Program-made: the position numbers and the translations under genes | Source: Actinomycetota bacterium | Lineage (GTDB): Bacteria > Actinomycetota > Geothermincolia > Geothermincolales > RBG-13-55-18 | DNA length: 37,707 nucleotides | Direction of reading: 5' to 3' | NCBI GenBank assembly: GCA_013178005.1 | Contig: JABLXL010000034.1 | Span: 1 to 37,707, forward strand | Part shown: positions 24,056-32,595 of the stretch, one piece after another | How the letters are laid out: every line of letters starts with the position of its first letter | Position numbering within the stretch: position 1 is the first letter of the stretch | The notes under the pieces: generated by a model | Seen by the model: the letters and a program-made list of their open reading frames with translations, nothing else | The model's database searches: none | Told to the model about the DNA's origin: nothing

Positions 24056-24820
24056 AACCTCAACTAAGCCGGGTATGGGACAGCCCTTACCCCATGCCTG
24101 GTATAAGATAAGCCACAGCAGTTCGATACTGGCGAGGTTGGATCGTTTAAAAAAGGCGCTTTACCGACGGAAAAAGACCGAGGTATCACCATTCTTCCCT
24201 GCCAAGACAACCTCTCTGGAAAGAGAGTGAGATGGACTCCCGGGCGCCAGGCCTGTCCAATACGGAACCGCACCTGGTTTCCGAAATAGGAGAACTGGAG
24301 GGAATATTGAGGAGGGGATCGCGTAGCGCCGGGCCAGGAGGGAAACGTGAAGGGCCCGTGAGGCCTATCCTGATCGCATATGTTCCGAGAGGAAGATGAG
24401 GTCGTAAGCGCATATCGTTGGCTTGCTGTTGTGTATATCATGATTCGATATTCCAACGGAGCAGAGGCAACAACCGCCTCCGCGATCCTTGCCTGCTTCT
24501 TTACGCAGTATAATGTAATAACCGATCTATCTGAGCAGGGGGCAAGCGCGGAGGTCAAGCGTCTTTGAGCCGGGTAAAGGAAAGCATGTCGGGGGTCCAT
24601 GGCTGTCCAGTATCGAAGATGGGGCTTCTTCCCGGAGCTCGGAGGCGGCGATCCCAAACTTCAACCGGGAGCCAGTGGGGAAGGGGTTCTTTCCCTTTTG
24701 CGGGCGGAGTGTTTTTTCATGATATAAGATAAGGGCCCGCACCGTAGTCAACAGCGCCCGTCGCTTGCGGACCCAGTGTCTACGGGATACAAAGGGTGCC
24801 TTCTCCAGAAAGGGTGGGAA
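24056..24820. other. Gene-poor 0.77 kb stretch
   Basis: No convincing gene on either strand. Open frames at 24064-24657 minus and 24231-24398 plus (MDSRAPGLSNTEPH...) lack good ribosome sites or recognised homology. A TATAAG-like -10 near 24724, in an otherwise AT-rich spot, may serve the histidine kinase gene. It may contain decayed genes or a small RNA; nothing definite is seen. Confidence 0.5.
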
Positions 24821-27037
24821 ATGACAGGGAAGATACGCGTCCTGCACGTGGAAGACAACGAAGACCACGCCTTGTTGATCAGGCGCGGCTTGGCGATGCA
24901 AGATCCCGACCTCGAGATCCTGGGCGCCTCCAGCGCCGAGGAAGCCCTGCGCGTTCTCGACGAGCAGTGCGTGGACCTTGTGCTCAGCGACTACGTCCTG
25001 GGGGAGGCCATGGACGGCCTTGACCTGCTCCGAGAGGTACGCAGGCGCTATCCGGACTTGCCCTTCGTCTTCCTCACCGGACAGGGAAACGAGGAGGTGG
25101 CTTCCGAGGCGCTGCGCGAGGGCGCGAACGACTACTTCATCAAGCGGTCCGGATCCCTGCAATTCAAGCGCCTGTCCATCACCCTGCGCAAACAGTGGGA
25201 GGCGCAGGAGGCGCAGCGCGGGAGGAAGGAAGCAGAGGAGCGCTACCGCCACCTGGTGGAAAACGTGAACGCGGGCATTGCCCTGGCACGCGGCGAGCGC
25301 TTCGTTTACGTCAACCCCAAGCTCTGCGAGATCATGGGCTATGGAGAGGATGAGCTCACCTCCCGGGCCTTCCTGGATTTCGCCTCTCCCGACTCACGCG
25401 GGATCATAGCGGAACGCTATCGCCGCCGCCAGGCCGGCGAGGAGATACCCGGGACCTACGATATCCGCGCCAGGCGAAAGGACGGGCGGGAGATAACCCT
25501 CGAGCTCACAGCCTCGGTCATCGAGGACCAGGAGGGAATCGCGACCCTGGCGGTGTTCCGGGATGTGACCAGGGAACGAGAAGCGGAGGTGCGGGCCCGT
25601 GAGGCGGAGGAGTTCTTCCGCCTCGTCTTCGAGCAGGCCACGGAGGCCATTATCCTTAGCGAGCTGGATGGGCGTATCATCGCTGCCAACCCCGCCACCA
25701 CCTTCCTGACCGGATACAGCCTGGAGGAGCTGTGCTCCATGCACGTGCAGGACCTGCACGTGCCCGAGGAGCGCGAGCTGTCGGAGCACGAGCTCGAGAA
25801 GGTCCGCCGCGGGGATTTCACCGGCTTCATAGGAACAGGAAAGTGCAAGGACGGCACGGTGAAGAGGTGCGCGGTGACGGGGAGCGTCGTCGACCTCGGG
25901 GAGCGCAAGCTGATGCTTGGCCTGGTCACCGAGCTGTCCCGCGTGGATCATAGCGAGCTGGAAGCGCTCATCGCCGAGGAGGCCGAGACGCGCTTCAAGC
26001 TCGCCATAGACCAGGCTCCGCTGCTCGCGGTGCAGGGCTACGACTCGCAGGGGCGCGTAACCTACTGGAACCGCGCCTCCGAGAGCCTCTACGGATTTTC
26101 TCGCGATGAAGCCCTGGGCAAGACCCTGGACGAGCTCATCCTCGACGAGACGGAGGCCGCCGAATTCAGTGCCCTCCTCAACGAGGTGTGGAGCAAGATG
26201 AAGCCCTCCTCTCCGCGGGAGTGGAGCATACGCGATCGGGAGGGCAAGGAACGCTGGGTGCTGTCCACGGTCTTTCCCCTGGTGGTCGAGGGGAAATGCG
26301 TGGAGGCCTTCTGCCTGGACCTGGACATCACCTCCCGCAGGGAGCTCGAGGCGGAGCTGCGCCGCCGCAACATGGAGCTCGAGGCATTCGCCCACACCAT
26401 CTCCCACGAGCTGCGCGCCCCGCTGGCCAGCCTGGACGGATATATCAACCTGCTCAGGGATTCAGCGGCAGGGAAACTGGACCCCGAGGAGGCGGATTTC
26501 CTGGAGCGCTGCTCCCGGGCATGCGCAAACATGGAGCGGATAATCGAATCCCTGCTGGCATTCGCGCGCTGGGGCTTTGGGGATCAGGCCCCGGAGAATG
26601 TGGACCTCGAAGAGCTAGCACGAGAGCTGTGGGATGAGCTCCTCGCCTCTTTCTCCGATCGCAACCCCCGCCTCGAGGTATCCTTCAACCCGCGTGAGAT
26701 AAAAGCCGACGCGTTTCTCCTGCGCAGGTGCATGGCCAACCTGCTGGAGAACGCGCTCAAGCACCACCTGGGACCACATTCGCCTACCGTGGTGGTGGGC
26801 TCCATGTCGGGTGACGGCGAGACGGTGGTCTTTGTTCGCGACGACGGCCCCGGCATCCGGCCCGAGTTGCAAGAGGAGCTTTTCTCCCCCTACAGGCGCG
26901 GCTCGGATTCCACGCCAGGTCTGGGCATCGGGCTGGCTATGGCCAGGAAGGCGGCGGAAAGCTGGGGAGGTCGCATCTGGGTTGAATCCGGTGAGGGCCA
27001 GGGCTCGACCTTCTATTTCACCGTTCCGGGAAACTGA
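24821..27037 (+). CDS. Hybrid sensor histidine kinase: REC-PAS-PAS-PAS-HisKA-HATPase
   Basis: A 738-residue cytoplasmic protein without membrane helices. Domains in order: receiver (about 1-125; 'VEDNED', phosphoacceptor Asp57 in 'LSDYVL', Lys in 'FIKR'); PAS 1 (about 145-260), PAS 2 (about 270-385) and PAS 3 (about 410-520), each ending in a 'DVT/DIT' linker; HisKA with phospho-His529 in 'ISHELRAPL'; HATPase with N box 'NLLENALKHH', 'DDGPGI' and 'GLGIGLAMARKA'. A receiver at the N-terminus means that the kinase is itself a target of an upstream phosphorelay. Its output partner is not in the window. ATG 24821 with AAAGGGTGGG upstream is preferred over an earlier in-frame GTG/ATG at 24776. It is probably a single-gene transcript. 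Confidence 0.93.
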   Translation: MTGKIRVLHVEDNEDHALLIRRGLAMQDPDLEILGASSAEEALRVLDEQCVDLVLSDYVLGEAMDGLDLLREVRRRYPDLPFVFLTGQGNEEVASEALREGANDYFIKRSGSLQFKRLSITLRKQWEAQEAQRGRKEAEERYRHLVENVNAGIALARGERFVYVNPKLCEIMGYGEDELTSRAFLDFASPDSRGIIAERYRRRQAGEEIPGTYDIRARRKDGREITLELTASVIEDQEGIATLAVFRDVTREREAEVRAREAEEFFRLVFEQATEAIILSELDGRIIAANPATTFLTGYSLEELCSMHVQDLHVPEERELSEHELEKVRRGDFTGFIGTGKCKDGTVKRCAVTGSVVDLGERKLMLGLVTELSRVDHSELEALIAEEAETRFKLAIDQAPLLAVQGYDSQGRVTYWNRASESLYGFSRDEALGKTLDELILDETEAAEFSALLNEVWSKMKPSSPREWSIRDREGKERWVLSTVFPLVVEGKCVEAFCLDLDITSRRELEAELRRRNMELEAFAHTISHELRAPLASLDGYINLLRDSAAGKLDPEEADFLERCSRACANMERIIESLLAFARWGFGDQAPENVDLEELARELWDELLASFSDRNPRLEVSFNPREIKADAFLLRRCMANLLENALKHHLGPHSPTVVVGSMSGDGETVVFVRDDGPGIRPELQEELFSPYRRGSDSTPGLGIGLAMARKAAESWGGRIWVESGEGQGSTFYFTVPGN

Positions 27038-27070
27038 AAAAACCTTTCCCGCGCGGCCGAGCAGACCACG

Positions 27071-27244
27071 CGCGACCCCGTGGGAATGGCTACGTTTCAG
27101 GATACGCCTTTCTCGTGCCCAAATCCCGAATTTTCCTATTTACCATTGTGGGGAGTGATTAAGGTCGTTCCCGCGCACCCAGGCATGACCTACGCAACCC
27201 CATGGGAATGGCCCCGTGTCAGGACAAGCCCTTCTCGTGTCCAA
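27071..27244 (+). repeat. Imperfect 52-nt direct repeat upstream of the first TetR gene
   Basis: 27071-27122 and 27193-27244 align without gaps (offset 122) at about 80% identity, sharing GTGGGAATGGC/CATGGGAATGGC and CTTTCTCGTG/CCTTCTCGTG blocks. The second copy ends 9 nt before the promoter of the TetR gene, so the copies could be operators. Confidence 0.5.
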
Positions 27245-27252
27245 GCCTTGGA

Positions 27253-27261
27253 TGCTAATAT
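27253..27261 (+). promoter_or_regulatory. Extended -10 promoter of the first TetR gene
   Basis: TGC-TAATAT, hexamer 27256-27261, with start expected near 27268, only about 10 nt before the ATG. Confidence 0.45.
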
Positions 27262-27277
27262 GTTGCGGGGTGAGAAG

Positions 27278-27904
27278 ATGAAAGAAGGAGACGAAAATCG
27301 TAAAAGGCGCCTTCCGGCCTCGGAGCGCAAGAAGGTGATTCTGGACGCCGCCTTGAGCGCCTTCGTGGAATTCGGGTATCACGGCGCCCTCATGGACACC
27401 ATCGCGGAGCGTGCAGAGGTCACCAAGCCCATCCTCTACCGCCATTTCTCCAGCAAGCTCGACCTGCTGCTCGCCATAATCGAAAACGCGGGCGAGGAAC
27501 TCCGGGCCTCCCTGCTCCTCCCCACCCCGTCGGAGATGGACTGGCTCACCTCCATAAGGCATAGCGTGCGCGCCTATTTCGATTTCGTAACCAAGTCTGA
27601 AGCCGCCTTCCGCCTCATATACGACACCGACCTCAACGTGGACGCCAAGGCGCGGGAGAGGGTGATACAGATCCGCAAGAGCATCATCGACGTCGTCTCG
27701 AAGGTCGTGAGCTCCTATACCGACACCTCCAGGGTGCCCCAGGAAGACATCGACGTGCTGGCAGTGATCCTCATCGGGATGGTGGAATCCACCGTCACCT
27801 ACTGGATGAACAACAAGGACCGTCCGCCCGAAGTATACGAGCAGGGTCTCGTGAGGGCCATCTCCGCCATACTCTCCAAGCTGCCGCCCAGGCTAGCGCC
27901 TTGA
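27278..27904 (+). CDS. TetR/AcrR-family regulator 1
   Basis: A 208-residue one-component regulator. The N-terminal helix-turn-helix (about 15-62) reads 'VILDAALSAFVEFGYHGALMDTIAERAEVTKPILYRHFSSKLDLL', classic TetR. A helical ligand and dimer domain follows. The start at ATG 27278 fits GGGGTGAG upstream and the short leader. It is followed after 16 nt by the VOC gene, so both are probably co-transcribed and autoregulated. By context (acyl-CoA dehydrogenases nearby) the ligand may be an acyl-CoA, which is inference. Confidence 0.93.
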   Translation: MKEGDENRKRRLPASERKKVILDAALSAFVEFGYHGALMDTIAERAEVTKPILYRHFSSKLDLLLAIIENAGEELRASLLLPTPSEMDWLTSIRHSVRAYFDFVTKSEAAFRLIYDTDLNVDAKARERVIQIRKSIIDVVSKVVSSYTDTSRVPQEDIDVLAVILIGMVESTVTYWMNNKDRPPEVYEQGLVRAISAILSKLPPRLAP

Positions 27905-27920
27905 GGAAAGGGGGATAGCG

Positions 27921-28469
27921 ATGTCCAGGGGGAACAACCTGCATATGCCGCGACTGTCCCAGATCGGCATCTACGTCAAGGACATGGAAGCGGCCGTCTC
28001 CCGCTACCAGCAGGTCTTCGGCATCGGGCCCTGGCTGGTGCTCGAGGGTGAGACGGCCTATTGCATGGACCGCGGATGCGAGGTCACGGTCAAGGGGCGA
28101 ATCGCCATGGGATACAGTGGTGGTGTTCAGCTCGAGCTCATCAACATCGTGGAGGGAAACAACCTCTACCTCGACACCCTGGGGGGACGCGAGGAGGGCC
28201 TGCACCACTTGGGATTCGAGGTGGACAACCTGGAGGAGCGCCTTCTCGCCTGCAGGGAAGCGGGCATAGAGGTGCTGCAACGCGGCACCCTCAAGCAACT
28301 TGGGATGACCATAGATTACGCGTACCTGGACACCTTGGATTCGGTGGGGGTGATCCTCGAGTTCATCCAGACCCGCTTCCTGGGCTTCAAGGCACGCCAG
28401 TCACCGTGGCTTCTCAAACCGCTGGCGCGCATCCAGGAGCGTTTCGGGTTCCCGCCCGGCCGCGCCTGA
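27921..28469 (+). CDS. VOC/glyoxalase-superfamily protein (methylmalonyl-CoA epimerase-like)
   Basis: A 182-residue protein with two beta-alpha-beta-beta-beta VOC modules: 'LSQIGIYVKDMEAAVSRYQQVFGIGPW' then 'GLHHLGFEVDNLEERL'. Compared with methylmalonyl-CoA epimerase, the metal ligands Gln ('VQLELI'), His ('LHHLGF') and Glu ('VILEFI') are kept, but the first His is Gln ('SQIGIYV'). Metal use may therefore differ. The C-terminus adds a 25-residue amphipathic basic tail. AAAGGGGG precedes the ATG. Substrate is unknown; an acyl-CoA or lactone is plausible from the neighbourhood. Confidence 0.88.
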   Translation: MSRGNNLHMPRLSQIGIYVKDMEAAVSRYQQVFGIGPWLVLEGETAYCMDRGCEVTVKGRIAMGYSGGVQLELINIVEGNNLYLDTLGGREEGLHHLGFEVDNLEERLLACREAGIEVLQRGTLKQLGMTIDYAYLDTLDSVGVILEFIQTRFLGFKARQSPWLLKPLARIQERFGFPPGRA

Positions 28470-28635
28470 CCCTGACCTGCTTCCCGGGCTTCAGGACACG
28501 CCAGTTCCCATGCTGAGCGCAACCACGGCTCGGTAACGCCGTTGGGTATGCCCGTAGACCTGCCATCAAGCAAACGGCGTCGCCGTCCGAATAACGGATA
28601 GTTGGACCTGTTCTGTATATTCGCGAGGTGGGGCG

Positions 28636-28827
28636 ATGGGCGGCAGGTTCGTTGAGATCGACGGCGATACTTTCGACCTTGACGACCCCGAGGACAAGAA
28701 ACGCGCCATACGGGCGTGGCTCAAGGCCAAGTCAAGAGAGAGAAGTGAAGAAAACCCCGCTGCGGCGGTAGAAGCGCCGCCATTCGGCGACAAGGACGAG
28801 AGCGATTTAAAAGGAAACGGTGCCTAA
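28636..28827 (+). CDS. Small charged hypothetical protein (63 aa)
   Basis: ATG 28636 follows GAGGTGGGG with good spacing. The product starts 'MGGRFVEIDGDTFDLDDPEDKKRAIRAWLKAKSRE', a probable short beta hairpin plus amphipathic helix, and ends in a disordered charged tail. Codon third positions are GC-rich, as in real genes here. It stands alone between the VOC gene and the next TetR gene. Family unknown. Confidence 0.6.
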   Translation: MGGRFVEIDGDTFDLDDPEDKKRAIRAWLKAKSRERSEENPAAAVEAPPFGDKDESDLKGNGA

Positions 28828-29013
28828 CCTCAGATTTCGCCTCCAGCGCCGCCTCGATGTCTTTTGTCCAGTGCCCAAGGCATAGGAAGCTTGGCCAACG
28901 GTGTGGTATTATAAGCCGGAGTGAAGACGGAATTCCCGCGTATCTGGACAAGCCCTACGCAGATCTCCTGGTCAGGCGGCGGGATCACCTCGGCGACGCG
29001 AAGGTTAAGGTAT

Positions 29014-29619
29014 ATGGGCAGGAAAAGACTTCCCGCGGACAAAAGAAGGTTGAGCATCATAAAGGCCGCGGAAAGGTGCCTGGCGCGGAGAGGCTATTAC
29101 AGTTGCACCACCTCGGACATCGCGGCCGAGGCGGGGATAACCGAGCCCGTGCTCTACCAGCACTTCCGGGACAAGGCCGACCTGGTGGAGAGCATGCGCA
29201 ACGCCGCCGTGGAGGATATCTCCAAGTACGTCACCCGGCGCGTGCTCAGGAAGAGCACCCCCTTGGAGGGGCTTCGCGAAGCGGCCGAGGCCATCTTCGA
29301 TTACACTGTCCGCCACCGCAGCAAGATGCGCGCCTACTACTATTCCATTCCCGAGCTGGGTTCGGGAGGCTTGCGCAAGTCTCCCGTGCAGCGCCTGCAC
29401 CGCCTACACGAGGCGGTCTCTTACATGCTCGAGGAAGCGCAGCGCCAGGGGACGGTGAAAAAAGACCTCGAGGTGGCCAACTTCGCCTGGAGCTTCATAT
29501 CCCTGGTGGAGATCATTTATATCGCCAACGCCCTCGGCCTGGAGGTCCCCTTCCGGGACAAGGGCGAATACATGGACCTAATCGAGCGGCTGCTGGCGAC
29601 GGTCAAGGTGACGGGCTGA
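29014..29619 (+). CDS. TetR/AcrR-family regulator 2
   Basis: A 201-residue regulator. The helix-turn-helix spans about 12-60: 'SIIKAAERCLARRGYYSCTTSDIAAEAGITEPVLYQHFRDKADLV'. The C-terminal domain is helical and carries the 'FAWSFISLVEIIYIANALG' dimer helix. The frame is open from 28921, but ATG 29014 is preferred because TAAGG sits just before it and the upstream residues do not look like protein. The next TetR gene follows 12 nt later, so the two are one operon of paired regulators. Confidence 0.9.
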   Translation: MGRKRLPADKRRLSIIKAAERCLARRGYYSCTTSDIAAEAGITEPVLYQHFRDKADLVESMRNAAVEDISKYVTRRVLRKSTPLEGLREAAEAIFDYTVRHRSKMRAYYYSIPELGSGGLRKSPVQRLHRLHEAVSYMLEEAQRQGTVKKDLEVANFAWSFISLVEIIYIANALGLEVPFRDKGEYMDLIERLLATVKVTG

Positions 29620-29631
29620 GCGGGGGTCGAA

Positions 29632-30243
29632 ATGGCGGATCGGAAACGCAGGTCCAGGGGCAAGCGCCGGCAGCAGATCATCGAGGCCGCGGTCAAGGCC
29701 TTCGCGGCAAAGAACTACGATGGGGCCTCCATGAACGACATCGCCCAAGCCGCGGGCATCACCAAGCGCGCCATCTACCGCTATTTTCCCAGCAAGCGAG
29801 AGCTCTTCTATGCCGTGCGCAACGAGGTTTACGGCACCATCGTGGACAACCTCTGGAAGGAACTGCCAGAGGCGAACGATTTCAACGAGCTGGCCGACGC
29901 CCTGATGAGGAACCACTTCCGCTTCGGTATGGATAACCCCGAGATGCTGCGCATCGTGGTGAACACCATCTCGGAAGCGGCTACGCGGGAGTTCCAGGAG
30001 AACATCGAGGGCCTGCTCGCCGAGCGGGCGGAGGAGATAGAAAAGCTGATGCGGGCCGGGATCGAGGAAGGCACCCTCGATCCCGCCCTCGACACCAACT
30101 TCGTCTCCTGGATCCTGGTGCTCATCTTCTTTTTCCTGGTTTACATGCTCGCGTACGAAGAGGACTGGCTCATACCGCGCGGAGAGGACGCCGCTTCCGT
30201 CTTGTTGCGCCCCTTCCTCGCCTCCCTCGCCCCACGTGAATGA
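29632..30243 (+). CDS. TetR/AcrR-family regulator 3
   Basis: A 203-residue regulator with helix-turn-helix at about 10-58: 'QIIEAAVKAFAAKNYDGASMNDIAQAAGITKRAIYRYFPSKRELF'. The helical ligand domain contains an unusually hydrophobic helix 'FVSWILVLIFFFLVYML' that could be part of the dimer or ligand pocket; a membrane insertion is less likely. GCGGGGG precedes the ATG. It is co-transcribed with regulator 2. The pair faces the acyl-CoA dehydrogenase genes, which run toward it on the other strand. Confidence 0.92.
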   Translation: MADRKRRSRGKRRQQIIEAAVKAFAAKNYDGASMNDIAQAAGITKRAIYRYFPSKRELFYAVRNEVYGTIVDNLWKELPEANDFNELADALMRNHFRFGMDNPEMLRIVVNTISEAATREFQENIEGLLAERAEEIEKLMRAGIEEGTLDPALDTNFVSWILVLIFFFLVYMLAYEEDWLIPRGEDAASVLLRPFLASLAPRE

Positions 30244-30568
30244 GCCCGCGGTCAACCTGCCCCACCGTGAGAATCCCGGACCCCTGTCAGCACAGGATCT
30301 TGCAACAACCCGCACGGCGGAGCGTTAAAATTGAGGGTGAAGGGTGGAAAGGAAATGAGAGCCTTTTATAACATGGTCCTGAAATCACCCTCGCGTCAAG
30401 GTTGAGGGAGAAGGGTGCGGAAATACGCGCCTCGCGGAATTGCATCCTTCAATCACATCCGCACCCGCACGTCACCCTGACCCTCGCGCTGCTTGTTGAT
30501 CTTCTCCTCCTGGTTTAAAGTTGTGGGCTTCCATATACTGGGTATATTGCGGGAATACACCATCCGCA
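30244..30568. other. Intergenic with short repeats between convergent genes
   Basis: Contains two related segments (TTGAGGGTGAAGGGTG near 30331 and TTGAGGGAGAAGGGTG near 30403) and a partly complementary stretch CACCCTGACCCTCGCG near 30475, which could pair to form a terminator. On the minus strand, a reading frame downstream of the dehydrogenase stop continues to 30453 in another frame, but this is probably chance. No gene is called. Confidence 0.45.
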
Positions 30569-31804
30569 CTACTCGTAGATCTTCTCCTCCTCGTTGAAGG
30601 CCTCGGGGGCGTCCTGCTCCACGTCGCGCTTGCCCTTCACTTTTTCCTCCAGCTCCTTGTAGAACTCGTGCTGGATGATGAGGTTCATGATCTCGTTGGT
30701 GCCCGTCCAGATGGAGAGCAGGCGGCTGTCCCTGAGCATCCTCTCGATGGGGTAAACGTTGGTGTAGGCGATGCCCCCCATGGCCTGCATGGCGTTGTAG
30801 ACGATGTCCCATACCGCCTCGGTGGCGTACTTCTTGGACTCCGAGACCATGCGGCGCATGCGCCCGTGGGGCACCCCGGAGTCGATGGCCCTGGCGGTCA
30901 TCCAGATGAGGCTGGCCATGGAGTCCAGCTTGACCAAGCTTTCGGCGATCATGAAGGAGACCGCCTGGAAGTTCTTTATCTGCATGCCGAAAGCCTTGCG
31001 GCGCGTGGTGTAGCGGGCCGCCAGCTCGATGGCCTCCCGCGCCGCCCCCACGCATCCCGAGGCCGAGGTCATGCGCTCGGGCACCATCATGCGGTAGAAG
31101 ATATGCGAGGCGCCGTTCTCCTCGCCCACGAGGTTCTCCGCCGGCACCTTGGTGTCGCGGAAGAGCACCCGGCCGGTGCCGCTTCCCCGCGCCCCCATGA
31201 GGCCGTAGACCGTTTTCACCTCCACGCTGTCGTCGCGCTCCACCAGGAAGCAGGAGATGCCGTCGCGCGGCGGCGCGTCGGGGTTGGTGCGCGCGTAGAC
31301 CATGAAGTAGTCGGCGCCCTCCGCCCCCACGATAAAGCGCTTCTGGCCATGCAGGATGTAGTGGTCGCCCTCGCGGCGCGCCGTGCAGGTGGCGCCGAAG
31401 AAATCCGAGCCGCCGCGGGGCTCGGTGAGGGCCTCGGCGCAGACCTTCTCGCCCTTGAGGGTGGGCACCAGGAAGCGCTGCTTCTGGTCCTCGTTGCCGA
31501 ACTGCACGATGCACTCCCCCACGATGCTAACCAGGGAGTAGAGGCAGGTGAGCGGCACCCCCACCAGGGACATCTCGGAGATGGCGATGATCTCGTCCTC
31601 CCACTTCAGGCCCCTGCCGCCGTACTCGGGCGGGAAGCGCAGCCCCAGAAGGTTGCGCCGGCCGGCCTCCTCCAGGAAGAACCTGGGAAAGGGCGCGATC
31701 ATGGCGTCCATGTCCAGGATGAGCTGGCGCGGCACCCAGCTCACCAGGTCGCGCACCTCCTGCTGCAGCGCCTTCTGCTCCTCGCTCATGATGAAATCGA
31801 ACAT
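30569..31804 (-). CDS. Acyl-CoA dehydrogenase
   Basis: A 411-residue FAD enzyme of the acyl-CoA dehydrogenase family. '[45 protein letters not shown]' is the FAD- and acyl-binding middle domain. '[21 protein letters not shown]' and '[34 protein letters not shown]' are the C-terminal signatures. The usual catalytic Glu of the YEGT motif is Thr (WTGT). A Glu in '[10 protein letters not shown]' lies where isovaleryl-CoA and long-chain dehydrogenases place theirs, so the enzyme is probably active with that geometry. It would pass electrons to ETF in beta-oxidation or branched-chain acid breakdown. GAGGAGGAG precedes the ATG. It is 123 nt downstream of the MerR gene, on the same strand. Confidence 0.93.
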   Translation of the reverse strand: MFDFIMSEEQKALQQEVRDLVSWVPRQLILDMDAMIAPFPRFFLEEAGRRNLLGLRFPPEYGGRGLKWEDEIIAISEMSLVGVPLTCLYSLVSIVGECIVQFGNEDQKQRFLVPTLKGEKVCAEALTEPRGGSDFFGATCTARREGDHYILHGQKRFIVGAEGADYFMVYARTNPDAPPRDGISCFLVERDDSVEVKTVYGLMGARGSGTGRVLFRDTKVPAENLVGEENGASHIFYRMMVPERMTSASGCVGAAREAIELAARYTTRRKAFGMQIKNFQAVSFMIAESLVKLDSMASLIWMTARAIDSGVPHGRMRRMVSESKKYATEAVWDIVYNAMQAMGGIAYTNVYPIERMLRDSRLLSIWTGTNEIMNLIIQHEFYKELEEKVKGKRDVEQDAPEAFNEEEKIYE

Positions 31805-31927
31805 CTCGCTCCTCCTCTATCCCGCCGCAACGGTATCTTCCTTGCGACCGCCGCTCTCTTTCTCCGCTCTCCACCAACCCGGGACATGCCTTGACTCGTC
31901 ATGGCCGTGGTGCCGGACGGCGACGCA

Positions 31928-32398
31928 TCAGTTCCCTTTCTCCATCGCCTCCACGATCTCGCGGGCGCGGCCTACGAACTCCCCGTCCTCTCCCTGCTCC
32001 TCCAGGATGCGCAGGAAACTCGCGGCGAACTCCAGCATCTCCCCGCGTATCTCCCGCAGTTCCTCGATCCTCTCATCTATTTCCTGGATATGGCGCAGGC
32101 CATATTCCAGGGTGCGCATGATCTGCTGCCTTTGGCTGGGGTCGATCTCGTAAAGCTCCAGTATGTCCTTTAGCTCGGCTAAGGAATACCCGAAGCGCTT
32201 TCCGCGTAGGATGAGCTTGAGGCGCGCCCGGTCGCGTTCGTTGTAGAGCCTCTGGCTGGTCGGGGTGTCGCGGTGCGGGGAGAGCAGGCCTACCTCCTCG
32301 TAGTAACGGATGGTGCGCGGGGTGATCCCGAACTCCGCCGCGAGCTCGGAGATGGTCATCCTGGTGCGCCTTTTCCCGCTTCTTCCCGCTTCGCTCAT
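31928..32398 (-). CDS. MerR-family regulator, LiuR-like
   Basis: A 156-residue regulator with N-terminal winged helix 'MTISELAAEFGITPRTIRYYEEVGLLSP'. 'YNERDRARLKLILRGKRFGYSLAELKDILELYE' is the arrangement typical of LiuR, the MerR-type repressor of branched-chain amino acid and fatty acid catabolism in Proteobacteria. A coiled coil (IQEIDERIEELREIRGEML) serves for dimerisation. Metal-binding Cys residues are absent. The start at ATG 32398 is set by AGGAGG 7 nt upstream; GTG 32401 is closer. It lies between the two acyl-CoA dehydrogenase genes on the same strand and probably controls both, using the operator at 34357-34376. Confidence 0.9.
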   Translation of the reverse strand: MSEAGRSGKRRTRMTISELAAEFGITPRTIRYYEEVGLLSPHRDTPTSQRLYNERDRARLKLILRGKRFGYSLAELKDILELYEIDPSQRQQIMRTLEYGLRHIQEIDERIEELREIRGEMLEFAASFLRILEEQGEDGEFVGRAREIVEAMEKGN

Positions 32399-32595
32399 CA
32401 CCGCGCCTCCTCAGCCGCTCCGTGCTACCGCCTCGACAGGCTGGGCCGCGCCGCTGCGCCGCCCGTCCGGTTCCAAACCAGTCGAATTCTCTTCACGAGA
32501 CGCTCCTTCGCCTCCCCCGGCGACTTCGATCTACCTGCTCGCGTTAATAGTTGCCGGTAAGGGGCCAAGACGCTTCCTTATCTCCCCGGCGACTT

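Noticed and set aside
24064-24657. A 197-codon minus-strand frame between RNase D and the kinase
   Set aside because: No ribosome site, no recognisable domain and irregular composition.
30453-30568. Extension or second reading frame after the acyl-CoA dehydrogenase (NQEEKINKQREGQGDV)
   Set aside because: It resembles the dehydrogenase C-terminus by composition, but lacks a ribosome site and lies after a normal stop.
30521-31894. A 457-codon plus-strand frame
   Set aside because: It is the antisense reading of a clear acyl-CoA dehydrogenase gene.
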